Under the pieces are notes generated by a model. That model was not told the DNA's origin. It made no database searches and saw nothing but the letters and a program-made list of their open reading frames with translations. From Sphingomonadaceae bacterium (GTDB lineage: Bacteria; Pseudomonadota; Alphaproteobacteria; Sphingomonadales; Sphingomonadaceae), in assembly GCA_016742125.1 (NCBI GenBank), contig JACVCM010000019.1, positions 1 through 38,893 of the forward strand: a DNA stretch of 38,893 nucleotides. The letters run 5' to 3'. Shown piece by piece: positions 16,737 through 25,727 of the stretch (within the stretch, counting starts at the first letter, position 1; each line of letters opens with the position of its first letter). The translations under genes were made by a program, and so were the position numbers.

Positions 16737-18695
16737 ATGCTAGGCGTCTGCTACTATCCCGAACATTGGCCCGAAACCATGTGGGCGCACGATGCCCAAC
16801 GGATGAAAGAACTGGGGCTCACCTATGTGCGCATCGGGGAATTTGCCTGGGCGCGGATTGAGAAAAGTGAAGGCCGTTTCACATGGGAGTGGATGGATCG
16901 TGCCATTGAGACCTTGGGGGCGGCCGGCCTCAAGGTGGTGCTCGGCACGCCGACGGCAACCCCGCCGAAATGGCTGTGCGAGAAATATCCCGATATATTG
17001 CCGGTGGACATTCACAGCGGACTGACCCGCGGTTTCGGGTCGCGGCGGCATTATGATTTTTCGAGCGAGACCTATCTCGTTCAGGCCGAACGGATCACTG
17101 CCGCGATGGCGGAGCGTTACGGCAGCAACCCGCATGTTGCCGGCTGGCAGACCGATAACGAGCTTTGCTGTCACGACACGACCTTGAGTGCTTCGCCCGC
17201 CGCGCGGGCCAAATTTCGGGCGTGGTGCGCGGCGCGGTACGGCAATATCGAAGCGCTGAACGCTGCATGGGGCAATGTCTTCTGGTCGATGGAATATGAC
17301 TCGTTCGACCAGATCGATCTGCCGTTTTTCACCGTGTGCGAGACCAACCCTGCACACCGCCTCGCCTATCGCCGCTTTGCCTCCGAACAGGTGGTGCGCT
17401 TTCATGACGTCATGATCGCTGCAATCCGCCGCCATTCGCGGCCGGGACAATGGATTACGCACAACATCATCCCGCCCGCCACAACCGGTGTCGATAACGC
17501 TGCGCTGACCCGGCAACTCGATTTTGTGAGTTACGACAATTATCCGCTTGGCTTTTCCGACCAGTTGATGGCGAAGGCACCGGCGGATGAATGGCAGCCC
17601 TTCATGCGCACCGGCCATCCCGATCTGGCCGCGCTCAATTTCGATTCTGTGCGCGGGCTGTCGAACGGCGCGTGGTGGGGGATGGAGCAGCAGCCGGGAC
17701 CGGTGAACTGGGCCCCGCATAATCCGCGCCCCGCCCCTGGCATGGTCCGCCACTGGACCCTGCAGGCATTCGCGCATGGCGCTGCGTGCGTTGCCTATTT
17801 CCGCTGGCGACAGGTACCCTTTGCACAGGAACAGATGCACGCCGGATTGTTGCGGCCGGACGATGTACCTTCGCCGGCATGGGCCGAGGTCGAGCAAGTG
17901 GCAGCGGAGATGGCGCTTCTCGGTGACCTGTCAACGGTGCCGGAGAAAGCGCCTGTTGCGCTCGTTATCGATCCCGTATCGGCGTGGGTCGACGATATCG
18001 AACGGCAGGGGGCAGGCTATCGCTATCCGGCGGTGGTCTTCCAATATTACCGGGCGCTGCGCTCGCTTGGGGTCGATGTCGATCTCGTTTCGGCGGGCGA
18101 GGCGAAGTTGGATGGATACCGGCTGATCGTCGCGCCGTGCCTGGCGATGCCGGATGAAGCGACCGTGAACGCGTTGAAGGCGAGCAACGGGATGATCGTT
18201 TTTGGTCCTCGGTCCGGGGCAAAGACCCAAGAGTTTTCGATCAGCGCAGGCTTGCCGCCCGGACCATTGCGGGAATTTGTGCCGATCAAGGCGATCGCCG
18301 TTGAAACGCTCCGCCCAGATTGCGATGAGCCACTATCCTACCAGGGCGAAGTCCATGGAAGCGGTAAGTGGCGTGAGACCATCGAGGTCGGCGAGTGCTG
18401 TGTTCTCGCTGTCTACGAAGACGGAAGCCCCGCTGCCGTCCGTTCGGGACGGAGCATCTATATTGCTACGCTGACCGACGACGCCTTTCTGAAAAGCCTG
18501 TTGCTCAACCTGTGCGCCGAAGCGAACATCGCGATCACGCCGCTGCCCGATGCGGTCCGCCTGCGCCGCCGTGGCGATCTGACCTTTGCCTTCAATCTTT
18601 CCGGCGAAGTGGTGCATGCACCGGCACCGCAGGCTGCGAGCTTTGTAATCGGCAGTGCAGATATTGAACCCTATGGCGTTGCCGTCTGGCGTTAA
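16737..18695 (+). CDS. GH42 beta-galactosidase
   Basis: Hydrolyses terminal beta-galactosides (some members also alpha-L-arabinosides); probably cytoplasmic as no signal peptide is seen. 652 residues in the usual order: TIM barrel (~1-390), trimerisation/GATase-like domain (~395-600), short C-terminal beta domain. Start MLGVCYYPEHW is the canonical GH42 N-terminus; acid/base Glu142 is in TDNELC and nucleophile Glu317 in WGMEQQPG. The frame is open to a TTG at 16683, inside the upstream gene, but the ATG at 16737 fits the family. Its stop TAA shares the palindrome GTTAAC with the prfC stop on the other strand. It suggests the imported sugar carries a beta-galactosyl unit. Confidence 0.94.
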   Translation: MLGVCYYPEHWPETMWAHDAQRMKELGLTYVRIGEFAWARIEKSEGRFTWEWMDRAIETLGAAGLKVVLGTPTATPPKWLCEKYPDILPVDIHSGLTRGFGSRRHYDFSSETYLVQAERITAAMAERYGSNPHVAGWQTDNELCCHDTTLSASPAARAKFRAWCAARYGNIEALNAAWGNVFWSMEYDSFDQIDLPFFTVCETNPAHRLAYRRFASEQVVRFHDVMIAAIRRHSRPGQWITHNIIPPATTGVDNAALTRQLDFVSYDNYPLGFSDQLMAKAPADEWQPFMRTGHPDLAALNFDSVRGLSNGAWWGMEQQPGPVNWAPHNPRPAPGMVRHWTLQAFAHGAACVAYFRWRQVPFAQEQMHAGLLRPDDVPSPAWAEVEQVAAEMALLGDLSTVPEKAPVALVIDPVSAWVDDIERQGAGYRYPAVVFQYYRALRSLGVDVDLVSAGEAKLDGYRLIVAPCLAMPDEATVNALKASNGMIVFGPRSGAKTQEFSISAGLPPGPLREFVPIKAIAVETLRPDCDEPLSYQGEVHGSGKWRETIEVGECCVLAVYEDGSPAAVRSGRSIYIATLTDDAFLKSLLLNLCAEANIAITPLPDAVRLRRRGDLTFAFNLSGEVVHAPAPQAASFVIGSADIEPYGVAVWR

Positions 18696-20215
18696 CGCTC
18701 CTTTGTTGCGCTGAATTTCAGATCCGGGTGCTTTTCCTGCTGATAGCCCACATCCCAAGCCGATTTGGCCATGAATACCGGATGCCCGTCGCGGTCCTTT
18801 GCCATGCTACCGCCGTTGAACTGGGCAAAGGTCTTGAGATGCGCCTCATCACCGATCAGCCAGCGCGCGGTGTCGTAAGGCGCGGGTTCGAGAAAGGCAT
18901 CGACCTTATACTCGGCCTCCAACCTTGAGATCAGCACGTCCAGCTGAAGTTGTCCGACGACTCCGACCACCCAGTTAGAACCGATTTCCGGGTAGAAAAC
19001 CTGGATAACGCCCTCCTCGCTCAGATCGTCGAGCGCTTTGCGCAGTTGCTTGGTCTTGGTAGGATCGCGCAGCACCACCCTTCGCAATATTTCAGGCGCG
19101 AAATTGGGCAGGCCGGTGAAGCGGACATCGTTACGCTCGGACAGCGTATCACCCACCCGCAACGTCCCATGATTGGGAATACCGATGATATCGCCCGGCT
19201 CCGCGCTGTCGGCGATCTCGCGATCCTGTGCAAAGAACAGGATCGGCGAATGAATCGCCACCGGCTTGCCCAACCCCGATGGCGTCAGTTTCATCCCGCG
19301 CTTGAAGGTGCCCGAACACAGCCGCATGAAGGCGATGCGGTCGCGGTGCTGCGGGTCCATATTGGCCTGCACCTTGAAGATGAAGCCGGTCACATCTTTC
19401 CGGTCGGGTTCGATGGTCCCTTGTTCCGAAGGCTGCGGACGCGGCGGCGGGGCAAATTTCGCAATGGCAGCGATGAGCTCGGCTACGCCGAAATTTTTGA
19501 GGGCAGAGCCGAAATAGACAGGCGTTAGGTCGCCGTTTCGATAGGCCTCCAGATCGAATTCGCGATAGCCCGCCTGCGCGAGCTCGACCTCTTCGGCGAT
19601 ATTGGTCGGCAAAGTCGGTGAGGCATCGACCTTGCCGAGGAACTCCTTGCTGTCGCCTTCGGGACGGCTGACCTGGCCGGTCGAGAAATCGAATATACCT
19701 TCGAACACCCCGCCCATGCCCACGGGCCAGCTCATCGGGCAGATGTCGAGCGCGAGCGCATCGGCAACTTCGTCGAGCGTCTCGAATGGATCGCGGCCCT
19801 CCCGGTCGACCTTGTTGACGAAGGTGATGATCGGCACGCTGCGCAAGCGGCACACTTCAAACAGTTTTCGCGTCTGCGGCTCGATGCCCTTGGCGGCGTC
19901 GATGACCATGATGGCCGAGTCGACCGCGGTCAGCGTGCGATAGGTGTCCTCGCTGAAATCTTCATGCCCCGGCGTATCGAGCAGGTTGAAGATGATGCCG
20001 TCCTTTTCGAAGGTCATCACGCTCGAGGTGACCGAAATCCCGCGTTGCTGTTCGATCTTCATCCAGTCCGATCGCGCGCGGCGTGCTGCTCCACGCGCCT
20101 TTACCTCGCCCGCCAGATGGATCGCGCCGCCCTGCAGCAGCAGTTTTTCGGTCAGCGTGGTTTTCCCGGCGTCCGGGTGGGAAATGATAGCAAATGTGCG
20201 GCGATTGAGCGTCAT
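18692..20215 (-). CDS. prfC: Peptide chain release factor 3
   Basis: Translational GTPase that recycles RF1/RF2 from the ribosome after peptide release. 507 residues. G1 HPDAGKTT at 13-20, G3 DTPGHED at 80-86, G4 NKVD at 134-137; RF3-specific segments such as WPVGMG and PEIGSNWVVGVVGQLQLDV follow. It begins 17 bases after the TetR gene stop on the same strand, so it may be read from the same transcript, although no strong ribosome site is seen before the ATG. Confidence 0.96.
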   Translation of the reverse strand: MTLNRRTFAIISHPDAGKTTLTEKLLLQGGAIHLAGEVKARGAARRARSDWMKIEQQRGISVTSSVMTFEKDGIIFNLLDTPGHEDFSEDTYRTLTAVDSAIMVIDAAKGIEPQTRKLFEVCRLRSVPIITFVNKVDREGRDPFETLDEVADALALDICPMSWPVGMGGVFEGIFDFSTGQVSRPEGDSKEFLGKVDASPTLPTNIAEEVELAQAGYREFDLEAYRNGDLTPVYFGSALKNFGVAELIAAIAKFAPPPRPQPSEQGTIEPDRKDVTGFIFKVQANMDPQHRDRIAFMRLCSGTFKRGMKLTPSGLGKPVAIHSPILFFAQDREIADSAEPGDIIGIPNHGTLRVGDTLSERNDVRFTGLPNFAPEILRRVVLRDPTKTKQLRKALDDLSEEGVIQVFYPEIGSNWVVGVVGQLQLDVLISRLEAEYKVDAFLEPAPYDTARWLIGDEAHLKTFAQFNGGSMAKDRDGHPVFMAKSAWDVGYQQEKHPDLKFSATKER

Positions 20216-20232
20216 GCGCGCCGCTTAGGGTT

Positions 20233-20862
20233 TTAGGGTTGCCGCTTCAACCCGTTTGTCAGCAAGTCTGCCGCTATCTTGGCGACGTCTTCGACGTCAC
20301 GATCCTCTGCCATCACGCCGTAGCGAAGACCCAGGAAGACGTTCATGCCGACAATGGCCCAGGCGTGGATTTCCTCGACATCGGCGCGTAGCTGCCCTTT
20401 GCCGGCAGCCTCCTTCAGGCTTGCGACATAGCCTGCAACAGTGTTTTCATAATGCGCGCGATAGCTGGGGGGGTCGACAAATTCGGCTTCGTCGATGATG
20501 CGGTAGAGTTCCTTGTGCTGGCGAACGAAGGTAAGGAACTCTGCCAGTCCCTTGCGCTCGCCCTCAAGCCGGTCGGCCTCGGCCGCCATCACCGGTCCGA
20601 CCGTGCCTCGCACCTGTGCCGACATGTCGCGCACCAGTGCCCGGAACAGAGAATCCTTCGAATCGAAATAGGTGTAAAAGCTCCCGAGTGCCACGCCTGC
20701 ACGCTGCGTAATACTGACCACAGAGCTCTCGTGGAAACCCTTCTCACCAAATTCGGCGGCTGCGGCATCCAGCAGCAAGCGCAAGGTTTTGCGCCCGCGG
20801 TCGGTGCGCGGAATCTTGGTGGCGGGTGTCATTGTTGCCGATATGCCACGTTCTTCGGGCAT
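20233..20862 (-). CDS. TetR/AcrR family repressor
   Basis: A 209-residue regulator. HTH in residues ~20-65 (LLDAAAAEFGEKGFHESSVV, ITQRAGVALGSFYTYFDSKD), then an all-helical ligand domain. I chose the ATG at 20862, ten bases after an AGAGGA ribosome site; the frame is open to 20919 but that would run through the operator. It is divergent from a TonB-dependent receptor with a perfect inverted repeat between them, so it very probably represses that receptor and itself; the ligand is likely the receptor's substrate or a product of it. Confidence 0.93.
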   Translation of the reverse strand: MPEERGISATMTPATKIPRTDRGRKTLRLLLDAAAAEFGEKGFHESSVVSITQRAGVALGSFYTYFDSKDSLFRALVRDMSAQVRGTVGPVMAAEADRLEGERKGLAEFLTFVRQHKELYRIIDEAEFVDPPSYRAHYENTVAGYVASLKEAAGKGQLRADVEEIHAWAIVGMNVFLGLRYGVMAEDRDVEDVAKIAADLLTNGLKRQP

Positions 20863-20883
20863 TCGCCAGCTATCCTCTCGCTT

Positions 20884-20916
20884 AAAGTTGAAACATGGTT
20901 CAACTTTCACTATAGG
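20884..20916 (+). promoter_or_regulatory. TetR operator over the receptor promoter
   Basis: AAAGTTGAA (20884-20892), six-base spacer, TTCAACTTT (20899-20907): a perfect 9-bp inverted repeat. It overlaps a good promoter toward the receptor: -35 TTGAAA (20888-20893), 17 bases, -10 TATAGG (20911-20916). Bound repressor would block RNA polymerase. The tetR start is 22 bases away on the other side, so autorepression is likely as well. Confidence 0.85.
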
Positions 20917-20964
20917 CAATTTTCAGAACGGGTAAAGGCCCGCTTTTCTGCAGGAGAGTGACAT

Positions 20965-23187
20965 ATGAAATCGCCGAAATTCCCGATCATCCGAGCCACC
21001 TTGCTGGCGAGCATTGCTGTTTCCGGTTTGGCCGTGGCAACGCCGACAATGGCGCAGGACCAGATTGCCGATGAAGGCGAGGGTGGCGATGAAATCATAG
21101 TGACCGCACGTCGCCGCGAAGAAAGCCTAATCGATGTGCCGATTTCGGTGAGTGCAATTTCGGGCGATACACTGGCCGCACAGGGCGCAGTCGACATCAC
21201 CGCTTTGCAGGACAAGACACCCAACCTGACGTTGCAGATCGCGCGCGGCTCCAACTCGACGCTGATCGGTTTCATTCGCGGTGTCGGGCAACAGGATCCC
21301 TTGTGGGGTTTTGAGCCGGGCGTCGGTCTGTACGTAGACGATGTCTACATCGCGCGGCCTCAGGGTGCCGTGCTCGACATTTTTGATGTGAGTCGTGTCG
21401 AAGTGCTGCGCGGTCCCCAGGGGACTCTGTATGGACGCAACACTGTCGGTGGCGCCATCAAATATGTAACCAACAGGCTCGGCTCCGATTTTGGCGGCAA
21501 AGTCCGCGCTTCTTATGGCGCATTTAACCAGATCGACCTGATAGGCCAGGTGACGGTGCCGATTGGCGATGCGCTATCGATAGGCGGCGCCGTTGCCTGG
21601 TATCAGCGCGATGGATTTGGTACGAACCTGACGACCGGTGCCGAGCATTATGACAAGGACGTTCTCGCCGGTCGCATCTCGGCGGAGTTTGCGCCGTCGG
21701 ACGATATCTTCATCCGGATTGCCGCCGACAAGACGATCGACAAATCCAATCCGCGTCACGGTTCGCGGGTCGTCGGCAATGCTGGATTGGCCGCATTTGA
21801 ACCGACGCGCAGCGTCTATGACACACGCGCGGGGATCGGTGACGACAACAAGGTGACGACCCAGGGTGTGTCCCTGACCGGTGAATTCGGCCTGTCCGAC
21901 CGCCTGACCTTCAAGACAATATCGGCCTACCGCGATGGACGGACCGATACGCTGATCGATTTCGACAATACCGCCGGCCCGGTGCTCGATATCCCGGCCT
22001 TTTACGATGACCGCCAGTTCACACAGGAACTGCAGCTTCTGTTCGAAGGTGAACGGATTCAGGGCGTTGCTGGCCTCTATTACCTGGATGCCCGGGCAAG
22101 CGGGGCCTTTGACACGGTACTTGGTCTTGCAAATTTGACCATCCTGACCTCGGGCACTGTCAAAACCAAAAGCTATGCGGCCTTCGCCGATTTCAGCTTC
22201 GACGTCACCGACGAGTTCAAGATTTCGGGCGGCTTGCGTTACACACATGACGACAAGACGGGCACGGTTTTTCGCCGTAACTTCACCGGCATTCGCAGTC
22301 CGGAGTTCGGCAATGCCGCGGCTGTCCCTGGCTTGATCCGTACGAACTACACCAATGACCGCAGTTTCAAGAAGCTGACGCCGCGGGTGTCGCTGAGCTA
22401 TCAGCCTAGCGATCAACTGAATTTCTATGCATCTTACGGCCAAGGATTCAAATCGGGTGGGTTCGACATGCGCGGCGATGCAGTGTTCACCCCGACAACA
22501 GTTGACGGCTATGATTCGGAAACGATCGACAGTTACGAGCTTGGCCTGAAGAGCGCGTTGCTGGACCGCAAACTGTTTGCCAATGTGGCGCTGTTCAAGT
22601 CCACATATAAGGATCAGCAGGTCACGATTCAGGCCCCGAGTTTAGCAGGCGGCGTGGTCAGCTTCGTGGATAATGCCGGACGGGGCGAGATATGGGGTGC
22701 GGAGCTTGAATTGCGGGCAGTACCCTCCCCCTATTTCTCAATGAACGCTGCATTTGGCTACACCAATGCCGATTATAAGGAATTTCTGACCTTCATTGGC
22801 GGCGGCACGACCCCCGTCGATGTCGCCGATCAACGCGATTTCCAGAATACGCCGAAATTTACCGCCAGTGCCTCGGCTACCATGTCGAGCGACTTCCTTG
22901 GCGGACTTTTGTCCTTCACGCCCGCAATCTCGATGCGCAGCGACTCGCAGCTCTTTGAATTTGCCACTCCGCTGCTCGATCCCGACGGCTATTTCCTTGT
23001 GGATGCGTCGGCCAACTGGTTGTCGGATGATGAGCGGATCAAATTGTCGGTCAATCTACGCAACCTGACAGACGAACGATATCGCGTGGGCGGTTACAAC
23101 TTCCCAGGTGCGCTGTTCGGTAACTCGATTATCGGCTATTACGGCCCGCCGCGTACCGCAACATTCTCGGTCGAATATCGCTTCTGA
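20965..23187 (+). CDS. TonB-dependent receptor under TetR control
   Basis: A 740-residue outer-membrane receptor. Signal peptide to about residue 31 (TPTMAQD), TonB box EIIVTARRREE, plug with LIGFIRGVGQQDP, GLYVDDVYIARPQG and VEVLRGPQGTLYGRNTVGGA, and a C-terminal barrel ending in EYRF. The plug signature is that of the large sphingomonad receptor group often tied to aromatic, steroid or siderophore-like ligands, and control by TetR rather than a sugar regulator fits a small hydrophobic ligand; this is inference. No catabolic gene accompanies it in the window. Confidence 0.94.
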   Translation: MKSPKFPIIRATLLASIAVSGLAVATPTMAQDQIADEGEGGDEIIVTARRREESLIDVPISVSAISGDTLAAQGAVDITALQDKTPNLTLQIARGSNSTLIGFIRGVGQQDPLWGFEPGVGLYVDDVYIARPQGAVLDIFDVSRVEVLRGPQGTLYGRNTVGGAIKYVTNRLGSDFGGKVRASYGAFNQIDLIGQVTVPIGDALSIGGAVAWYQRDGFGTNLTTGAEHYDKDVLAGRISAEFAPSDDIFIRIAADKTIDKSNPRHGSRVVGNAGLAAFEPTRSVYDTRAGIGDDNKVTTQGVSLTGEFGLSDRLTFKTISAYRDGRTDTLIDFDNTAGPVLDIPAFYDDRQFTQELQLLFEGERIQGVAGLYYLDARASGAFDTVLGLANLTILTSGTVKTKSYAAFADFSFDVTDEFKISGGLRYTHDDKTGTVFRRNFTGIRSPEFGNAAAVPGLIRTNYTNDRSFKKLTPRVSLSYQPSDQLNFYASYGQGFKSGGFDMRGDAVFTPTTVDGYDSETIDSYELGLKSALLDRKLFANVALFKSTYKDQQVTIQAPSLAGGVVSFVDNAGRGEIWGAELELRAVPSPYFSMNAAFGYTNADYKEFLTFIGGGTTPVDVADQRDFQNTPKFTASASATMSSDFLGGLLSFTPAISMRSDSQLFEFATPLLDPDGYFLVDASANWLSDDERIKLSVNLRNLTDERYRVGGYNFPGALFGNSIIGYYGPPRTATFSVEYRF

Positions 23188-23195
23188 CCCAGGCG

Positions 23196-23218
23196 AGGCC
23201 GGAGCAAAGCTCCGGCCT
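23196..23218. terminator. Bidirectional terminator between receptor and pheT
   Basis: Perfect 10-bp stem AGGCCGGAGC / GCTCCGGCCT with a three-base loop, placed in the 35-base gap between two convergent stop codons. The rightward strand continues GTCTTC, a weak T-rich tail. Confidence 0.75.
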
Positions 23219-23222
23219 GTCT

Positions 23223-25727
23223 TCATGCACGTAGGGTCCCGCCCAGCTTCACTGCCGCCGCGATGATCTTTTCCGAAATGGTTTTCAAGTCGTCGTCGCC
23301 GTAGGTTTTTTCCATGGGCTGAAGGGTCACCTCCACCGCCAGTGACTTTTGTCCTTCGGGCACGCCCTGCCCCACAAATTGATCGAACAGACGCACCGCA
23401 ACGATATTTTGCTTGTCGACACCGCGGATCGCACGGACCAGGTCGCCGCTTGGGAGATCAGCGGCAACGAGGAATGCGAAATCGCGGGTAACAGGCTGCA
23501 GTGTCGGCGGCGTGAACGGCGCGCGCATGAAAGCTGAAGACTTCTTGACCGGGATTGCATCAAGATAAATCTCCGCCACGACGACGTTTCCGTCGAGGTC
23601 GAACGCCCTGGCCGTCGCCGGATGCAAGGTGCCAAACGCCGCGACGACGTTCTTGGGTCCCATCCGCAGCGTCGCCGACTGGCCGGGATGATAATGCTCG
23701 CCAGCATCGCCGCTTTCAGCCCCGCTCAAGACAGGCATGATCATCAGTGTTTCGACGGAAACACCCGCAGCGGTCAGCAGCGCCTGTACCTCCGCCTTGG
23801 CGTCAAATGCATCGAACTTCGTTGCTTTGCCGCTCGCCCAACCGCGCGGAGTCTTTTCACCTGCCAGCACGATTCCGGCTGTCAGTCGCTCACCCACGGC
23901 AAGATAGCGTCGCCCGATTTCAAACAGCCGCACGGTCTGCGCGCCGCGATTCATGTTGCGCTGCGCCGCCGACAACAGGCCAGGCAGCAGCGACGGCCGC
24001 ATGATCTTCATGTCTTCACTGATCGGGTTGGCAACCGCTGCCTGCCCGCCGCCAAATGCCTCGGCCTCCTTTTCGGGAATGAAGGACCAGTTGATTGCCT
24101 CGTTCAGTCCGCGTGCCGCCGCAGCCCGCCGTACCTTCCGTTCCAGACTTTGCACCAGCGTGGCCGTCGGCTTGGCAACGCCGTCGGCACGTGGAAGCGG
24201 GGTGGACGGAACTCTGTCGATTCCGTGGATGCGAACCACTTCTTCAACAATATCTGCCGCGCCGTCGATGTCGGGTCGCCATGTCGGAAAGCGTACGACC
24301 CAATGATCGGGGTCGGCGGGCGCAGCCGGATCGATGCCGATTTTGGCCAACGCAGTTTGCCGCGATTCTTCATCGCGCCACAGCTCTGGATTCTGCGGGT
24401 CGAGCACGAAAAAGCCAAGGCGCGCAAGGATAGCGCGCTGTTCATCGACAGACACTTCCACACCCGCCAGAGCCTTGGTCAACGCAGGACGATAGGCGAC
24501 CAGCCGATCGCCATTGGGATAATCGTCGGGTCCAAGATCGGTCGCAATGCGAGGCTCCGATGCTTCTCCGCCGCACAAATCGATGATCATCTGGGTCGCT
24601 GTTTCGATGACCGTTCCCATCATCATCGGATCGATGCCACGTTCAAAGCGCGCGCGGGCATCCGATGTGATTGCATGTCGCCGGCCGGTTTCACCCACCA
24701 TCTCAGGATCGAACCATGCGCATTCGAGAAGGACGTCGGTGGTGGTCTCGCTGACGCCACTTTCCTCGCCGCCCATCACGCCGCCAAGGCCAAGCACATG
24801 CGCGTCGTCGGCGATGACACAGTCTTCGGTCGTCACGTCGTAACTCTTGCCGTTAAGCGCCACGAAGCTTTCGCCCGCGCGCCCGCGCCGCGCGACAACC
24901 GCGCCATTCAGTTTGGCGATGTCATAAACGTGAAGCGGCCGTGCCTGATCGTAGCTGAAGAAGTTGGTGATATCGACCAGGGCCGAAATTGGCCGCAGGC
25001 CGACAGCCTTTAGCCAGTTTTGTAGCCAGACGGGGCTGGGGCCATCCTTGACACCGCGAATGACGCGCCCCCAGAAGGTGCGGCATCCGGATCCCTCTTC
25101 GATTCCTATTTTCATCGGGAAGGCAAATTTACCCTCGACCAGCACATTATCCGGCGAACGTGGGCGGAATGTCTGCGGGTCAAATGCCACCAGATCGCGG
25201 GCGATGCCGTTAATCCCCATACAATCGGGACGGTTAGGCGTAATCGCGACCTCAATCACGGGATCGTCCAGGCCCGCCCAATCGGCGTAGACCTGACCCA
25301 CTGGCGCATCTTCGGGCAATTCGATAATGCCGTCATGATCATCGCCGAGTTCGAGTTCGGCGACCGAACACATCATTCCGTTGGATTCGACGCCGCGGAT
25401 TGCCGCGACCTTCAGGACCATGCCGTTTGCTGGCACCACTGTGCCCGGCGAACCGAATACGCCCACCAGCCCCGCGCGCGCATTGGGTGCGCCGCAGACG
25501 ACCTGCATCGGGCCGTTTCCAGCATCGACCGACAGGACTTGCAGCTTGTCGGCCTGCGGATGCGGCTCAGCGCGCAGCACCTTCGCAATGCGGAATGCCG
25601 ACAGCCTGTCCGCCGGGTTTTCGATGCCTTCGACCTCCAGCCCGATGCGGTTCAGCGCATCGGCAACCTGTTGGGCAGTCGCGTCGGTATCGATATGGCG
25701 TTTCAGCCAGGAAAGCGGGAATTTCAT
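23223..25727 (-). CDS. pheT: Phenylalanyl-tRNA synthetase beta subunit
   Basis: Beta chain of the alpha2-beta2 PheRS that charges tRNA-Phe. 834 residues: N-terminal MKFPLSWLKRHIDTDATAQQ, EMAP-type tRNA-binding domain (~40-150, with VVCGAPNARAG), B3/B4 editing domain, B5 domain, catalytic-like core, and C-terminal anticodon-binding FDX-ACB domain (ending about PMEKTYGDDDLKTISEKII). The ATG overlaps the pheS stop (ATGA), the usual coupled pheST arrangement. Confidence 0.97.
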   Translation of the reverse strand: MKFPLSWLKRHIDTDATAQQVADALNRIGLEVEGIENPADRLSAFRIAKVLRAEPHPQADKLQVLSVDAGNGPMQVVCGAPNARAGLVGVFGSPGTVVPANGMVLKVAAIRGVESNGMMCSVAELELGDDHDGIIELPEDAPVGQVYADWAGLDDPVIEVAITPNRPDCMGINGIARDLVAFDPQTFRPRSPDNVLVEGKFAFPMKIGIEEGSGCRTFWGRVIRGVKDGPSPVWLQNWLKAVGLRPISALVDITNFFSYDQARPLHVYDIAKLNGAVVARRGRAGESFVALNGKSYDVTTEDCVIADDAHVLGLGGVMGGEESGVSETTTDVLLECAWFDPEMVGETGRRHAITSDARARFERGIDPMMMGTVIETATQMIIDLCGGEASEPRIATDLGPDDYPNGDRLVAYRPALTKALAGVEVSVDEQRAILARLGFFVLDPQNPELWRDEESRQTALAKIGIDPAAPADPDHWVVRFPTWRPDIDGAADIVEEVVRIHGIDRVPSTPLPRADGVAKPTATLVQSLERKVRRAAAARGLNEAINWSFIPEKEAEAFGGGQAAVANPISEDMKIMRPSLLPGLLSAAQRNMNRGAQTVRLFEIGRRYLAVGERLTAGIVLAGEKTPRGWASGKATKFDAFDAKAEVQALLTAAGVSVETLMIMPVLSGAESGDAGEHYHPGQSATLRMGPKNVVAAFGTLHPATARAFDLDGNVVVAEIYLDAIPVKKSSAFMRAPFTPPTLQPVTRDFAFLVAADLPSGDLVRAIRGVDKQNIVAVRLFDQFVGQGVPEGQKSLAVEVTLQPMEKTYGDDDLKTISEKIIAAAVKLGGTLRA

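Noticed and set aside
23622..25013. 463-codon ORF on the + strand
   Set aside because: Antisense to pheT; no family features, open only because of high GC.
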